A stretch of 57,951 nt of DNA from Acidobacteriota bacterium (GTDB lineage Bacteria; Acidobacteriota; Terriglobia; Bryobacterales; Bryobacteraceae). Of the stretch, positions 55,340 to 57,951 are shown piece by piece (positions within the stretch are counted from its first letter, which is position 1; each line of letters starts with the position of its first letter). The notes beneath the pieces were generated by a model, which worked only from the letters and a program-made list of their open reading frames with translations, had not been told where the DNA came from and did not search any database. The position numbers and the translations under genes were made by a program. Where the stretch lies: positions 1 through 57,951 of the forward strand of contig JANXRE010000112.1 of NCBI GenBank assembly GCA_025353165.1, read 5' to 3'.

Positions 55340-55930
55340 TTAGAGCCGGAGGGCGAGGTTTTCGCCGGGGGCGGTGCAGAATTTGGGTTCGTTTCGTACG
55401 GGGCGCGGCGCGACGCTGGAATAGGCGTGGATCATGGCTTCATCGATCAACGCCGCGGCTTTGGCTTCGTTTCGTATCTTGCGGGATTTCATGAATTCGG
55501 CGTGGGCTTTGTAGTAGCTGCGCTCGGCGGCCGAGGCGTAGCGCTGGATGGTGGCGAGGGCGCGGTCGCCTCCGGCCATCAGCTGGGCGGCGATCTGCTG
55601 GTCGGGGTCGGCGGGGAGGGGGGAGGCGGTCAACATCTGGTCGAACATGGCGGTTTCGAGGCGACGGGCTCGGGCCAGACGCCAGCGGGATTGGGCCATC
55701 AGTTCGACGAGGAACGTCTCGTGTCCGTTGCCGGGTTGGAGCTCGTCGCGGAGGCAGACCAGGAGGATGTCGAACTCGTCCTGGTCCTCGTGGGGGAGGA
55801 CGGTGAAGGCTCCCGAGAGCCCGTGTTTGGTGCTATTCCGCGCGGCGGCGGCTTTGCCTTCGGGGGTCTTCGGCCCCGTGGAGTGAGTCGAGTTGTTCTG
55901 GTTGGCGGCGATTTGTGCGGTGGTTGCCAT
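55340..55930 (-). CDS. STGPKTPEGK-family hypothetical protein
   Basis: A 196-residue protein with the family N-terminus (STHSTGPKTPEGKAAAARNS then TKHGLSG), a helical middle (FLVELMAQSRWRLARARRLE, SAAERSYYKAHAEFMKSRK), and a tail carrying RNEAK and RNEPKF. The start at 55930 gives MATTAQIAANQNN; a longer frame begins at 55948. Abundant in acidobacteria and planctomycetes in my recollection; no function assigned. A decayed duplicate fragment lies at 56638-56698. Confidence 0.75.
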   Translation of the reverse strand: MATTAQIAANQNNSTHSTGPKTPEGKAAAARNSTKHGLSGAFTVLPHEDQDEFDILLVCLRDELQPGNGHETFLVELMAQSRWRLARARRLETAMFDQMLTASPLPADPDQQIAAQLMAGGDRALATIQRYASAAERSYYKAHAEFMKSRKIRNEAKAAALIDEAMIHAYSSVAPRPVRNEPKFCTAPGENLALRL

Positions 55931-56104
55931 ATATATCTCTCTTCCCACCTAATATGTATCAGACGAAGTCAAGAAAACGGCTTTTTGGTAAGGAGTTGAA
56001 ATGATGGTAAACGGCTTTTTTTCAGTTGATTAGGGGTTGAAAAAAAAGCGTGTCACCGGGTTCTTTGGACGGCGCCATTTCGAGCCTTTCCGCTCGTTGG
56101 CCAT
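55931..56104. other. AT-rich intergenic region
   Basis: This stretch is clearly richer in A and T than the rest of the window and includes a run of eight A near 56040. No gene seen. It separates the STGPKTPEGK gene from a decayed toxin-antitoxin pair and probably marks an insertion or deletion boundary. Confidence 0.5.
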
Positions 56105-56256
56105 CCTCGGCAGTTATACGCATCACATCCGGATCGAGTGGGCCGCCAGGAAGGATGCCAGCGGCCCGCCTGGAAATTTATCGATGACTGTCTGCGGAGC
56201 AGTCCCTTCCGAAGGTCGGGATCGATGTCAGCGTCGGCCTGAAAACGGATTCTCAA
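56105..56256 (-). pseudogene. DUF5615 (PIN-like) toxin fragment
   Basis: From TTG 56256: RIRFQADADIDPDLRKGLLR, then after a one-base frameshift near 56165 AAGILPGGPLDPDVMRITAE. This is the first half of a DUF5615 PIN-like protein, with the aspartate in QADAD. The rest is missing after 56105. Its start overlaps the stop of the DUF433 gene. Dead. Confidence 0.7.
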
Positions 56257-56559
56257 GCTAATCTGGCCGCTGCGTCTTTCCTGCCGCGTTCAAAACGGTG
56301 GATCATCTGCTGAGGCATGTGATCTCTTCAAAAACGCGATGCCGATCGTTTAGGTTTGCGCCGACCTTATCGGGGTGTTCCAGGATGAAAGTAATTGCTC
56401 CGTAGACGTTTCTGAGCGAACCGACTATGGATAGGCCTCAAAGATCGCCTCCCGCGAACGGCCTCGCCGGAGGTCATAAACGACTACATCGAGCCCAATG
56501 CGCGTTCCGGCAACGTAATAACCGCCGTTGCGAACCTCCACGTATTCGTTTGCCGGCAT
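56253..56559 (-). pseudogene. DUF433 antitoxin, frameshifted
   Basis: ATG 56559: NEYVEVRNGGYYVAGTRIGL, VVYDLRRGRSREAIFEAYP; an in-frame TAG follows, and after a one-base shift near 56430 GSLRNVYGAITFILEHPDKV and MIHRFERGRKDAAARLA continue to TGA 56253. DUF433 proteins are the usual partners of DUF5615 toxins. Both are broken here. Confidence 0.75.
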
Positions 56560-56637
56560 GATGTTCACGTTGCGCCAGATCCAGTATGTAGGCTACTGCG
56601 ATGTGGCGACCGTTGGTTCGGCGACTCTGAGGTCACG

Positions 56638-56698
56638 CGTCCCACCGGCCATCAGTTTGGCGGCGATCTGCTGGTCGGGTCTTCGACGGGGAGGGGAC
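56638..56698. repeat. decayed duplicate of part of the 55340 gene
   Basis: The words CCGGCCATCAG and GGCGGCGATCTGCTGGTCGG recur here and at 55576-55612, in the same orientation, followed in both by a GGGGAGGGG-type tract. This corresponds to the PADPDQQIAAQLMAGG part of the STGPKTPEGK protein. No longer frame survives, so it is a relic of a second copy. Confidence 0.65.
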
Positions 56699-56735
56699 CA
56701 GCATACCCTCATAGGATTGCGTTATCTTGTTATGC

Positions 56736-57951
56736 GTGGCGCTTACGTGGCTGCATGTGTCGGACTTTCACGTCCGGGGTGGCGACCCGTACGATCGCGA
56801 CGTCGTTCTCCATGCGCTGGTGCAGTCTGTCGGCGAGTACCGCGCGGCGGGGCGTGCTCCCGATCTGATCTTCGCCACCGGCGATATCGCGTATTCGGGG
56901 AAAGCCGCCGAGTATGCCGTCGCGGGGGTTTTCTTCGACGATTTGCTGGGGGCCGCCGGGTTGGAGAAGAGCCGCCTGTTTGTGATAGCGGGCAATCACG
57001 ACGTGGATCGCGATTTCGGCGTGGGCCTGGCACGAACGCTCGATTCTCGGGAGCAGGCCGACACGTACTTCCGCCCGGATCTTCCAAAGCCGCACCTTAC
57101 CTTCAAATTGCGCGCGTTCCTGGACTGGCATAACGGGTACTTCAACGGCGTCCGATCGCTGCCCGACAATACCACCTGCGCCCCAGCGGAACTGGTGGAG
57201 GTGCGCGGTCATAAGCTGGGTATTCTCTCCATGAACAGCGCGCTGTTCTGCCAGGGCGAAGACGACCACGACAAGCTTTGGATCGGACGGCGGTGTCTGG
57301 ACGCGGCTCTTCGCGGGATGAAGGAACTCGGCGCGGACGTGAAGATCGGCCTCGTCCATCATCCGCCCGAATGGTTGAGCGCCTATGAAGGTTCGAACAT
57401 CGAGGCTGAGCTTGAGGCTTCGGTCGATATTCTTCTGCGGGGACATTTGCACGAGACGCGAGTGGAGACCGTCGCGTCGGCGGAAGGCGTGCTGCTGCGT
57501 TGCGCGGCCGGGGCGGCTTACCAGTCGCGCAAATGGCCGAACCGGGCGCTGTATTGCACGCTCGACGCCGGAGAACTCACGATCTTTCCCATCCGTTATG
57601 AAGACGCGCCCCGGCCGGTGTGGACCACCGACCCGAGCGTCTTTCCGCGCGATGCGAGCCACGAGCGACGTTTTCCTGTTGCCCGGCTCGCAGGGACCAA
57701 GAGTTTTCATCGGCAACCCGCGAGTCGCGAGGCGGCGCCCGTCGCCTTCCGCAGTAACATCCAAGCCCGCGGCAATCGCCCGTTTGTCGGCCGCGAGGAC
57801 TCGATGGCCCAGATCGCGGCCGAGTTCGACAACCCCGCCACCGAATCCGTGGTGGTGTTGCATGGTCCTCCGGGCGTAGGCAAGAGCGACCTCGCGCGCG
57901 AGTTCGCGCGCGTGCATCGCCACCGGTATCCCGGCGGAACCTTTTCCCTGG
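56736..57951 (+). CDS. metallophosphoesterase-P-loop NTPase fusion, cut by window edge
   Basis: At least 405 residues, GTG start. Residues 1-270 form a calcineurin-like phosphoesterase with all five blocks: SDFH (D10/H12), TGDIAYSG (D50), GNHD (N87/H88), VHHPPEW and RGHLHE. A linker follows; near 361 RPFVGRED begins a STAND/NB-ARC-like ATPase with P-loop GPPGVGKS at about 377-384. The remainder, probably with a sensor repeat domain, is outside the window. STAND proteins with enzymatic N-termini often act in antiphage defence or signalling; here that is inference. Confidence 0.85.
   Translation, partial: MALTWLHVSDFHVRGGDPYDRDVVLHALVQSVGEYRAAGRAPDLIFATGDIAYSGKAAEYAVAGVFFDDLLGAAGLEKSRLFVIAGNHDVDRDFGVGLARTLDSREQADTYFRPDLPKPHLTFKLRAFLDWHNGYFNGVRSLPDNTTCAPAELVEVRGHKLGILSMNSALFCQGEDDHDKLWIGRRCLDAALRGMKELGADVKIGLVHHPPEWLSAYEGSNIEAELEASVDILLRGHLHETRVETVASAEGVLLRCAAGAAYQSRKWPNRALYCTLDAGELTIFPIRYEDAPRPVWTTDPSVFPRDASHERRFPVARLAGTKSFHRQPASREAAPVAFRSNIQARGNRPFVGREDSMAQIAAEFDNPATESVVVLHGPPGVGKSDLAREFARVHRHRYPGGTFSL

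Overview
Origin and type of genome. The window is GC-rich, gene-dense bacterial chromosome. Gene content fits an acidobacterium of the Solibacter/Bryobacter kind: a futalosine-route menaquinone pair, a compact lptCA-lptB-rpoN-hpf-rapZ block, DUF1680 and GH5-like glycoside hydrolases, a PQQ/cytochrome c oxidase, decayed kinase/TolB-propeller genes, and several copies of a 'STGPKTPEGK/RNEP' family. That placement is inference from content, not from a full rRNA sequence. The left edge cuts the first bases of a minus-strand 16S rRNA gene; its promoter and boxA antiterminator lie at about 165-385.

Layout. 1-5.5 kb: rRNA leader, two weak ORFs, then a translationally coupled minus-strand operon (ECF sigma, zinc-finger anti-sigma, secreted protein, small protein, acyl-CoA synthetase). 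5.5-13.4 kb: housekeeping genes (family 5 uracil-DNA glycosylase, GAF-PP2C phosphatase, DinB, DUF488, purS, WalJ-like hydrolase, purB, glutamate dehydrogenase). 13.5-20.8 kb: sugar isomerase, a knot of three broken genes, amidohydrolase, plsC, folC, APC permease. 20.85-22.23 kb: a complete IS701-type element. 22.5-31.9 kb: GH127, LigD, an ISL3 remnant, mqnE-mqnP, DUF192, larB and a NarL-type regulator. 32-35.7 kb: SDR, quinoprotein and small membrane proteins. 35.7-46.2 kb: a gene graveyard (D-2-hydroxyacid dehydrogenase, ISKra4 transposase, WecG, molybdopterin oxidoreductase, kinase/TolB, HicA, Fic, DUF2779, ribbon-helix-helix) interspersed with intact genes, including initiator tRNA and a Tat-exported thiamine-diphosphate enzyme paired with a cytochrome c. 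46.5-55.3 kb: PAP2 protein, GH5-like enzyme, then the rapZ-hpf-rpoN-lptB-lptCA block. 55.3-57.95 kb: a STGPKTPEGK gene, a decayed DUF433/DUF5615 toxin-antitoxin pair, and a metallophosphoesterase-P-loop NTPase fusion running off the right edge.

How the genes work together. The clearest functional units are the sigma/anti-sigma operon, the menaquinone pair, the lipopolysaccharide-transport/sigma-54 block, the cytochrome c-ThDP pair and the large metallophosphoesterase NTPase. The last two are the best candidates for uncharacterised systems. Much of the accessory DNA is dead: at several places two convergent genes are both missing their 3' ends at one shared junction, and some frameshifts lie in homopolymer runs, so consensus errors must be excluded for those.
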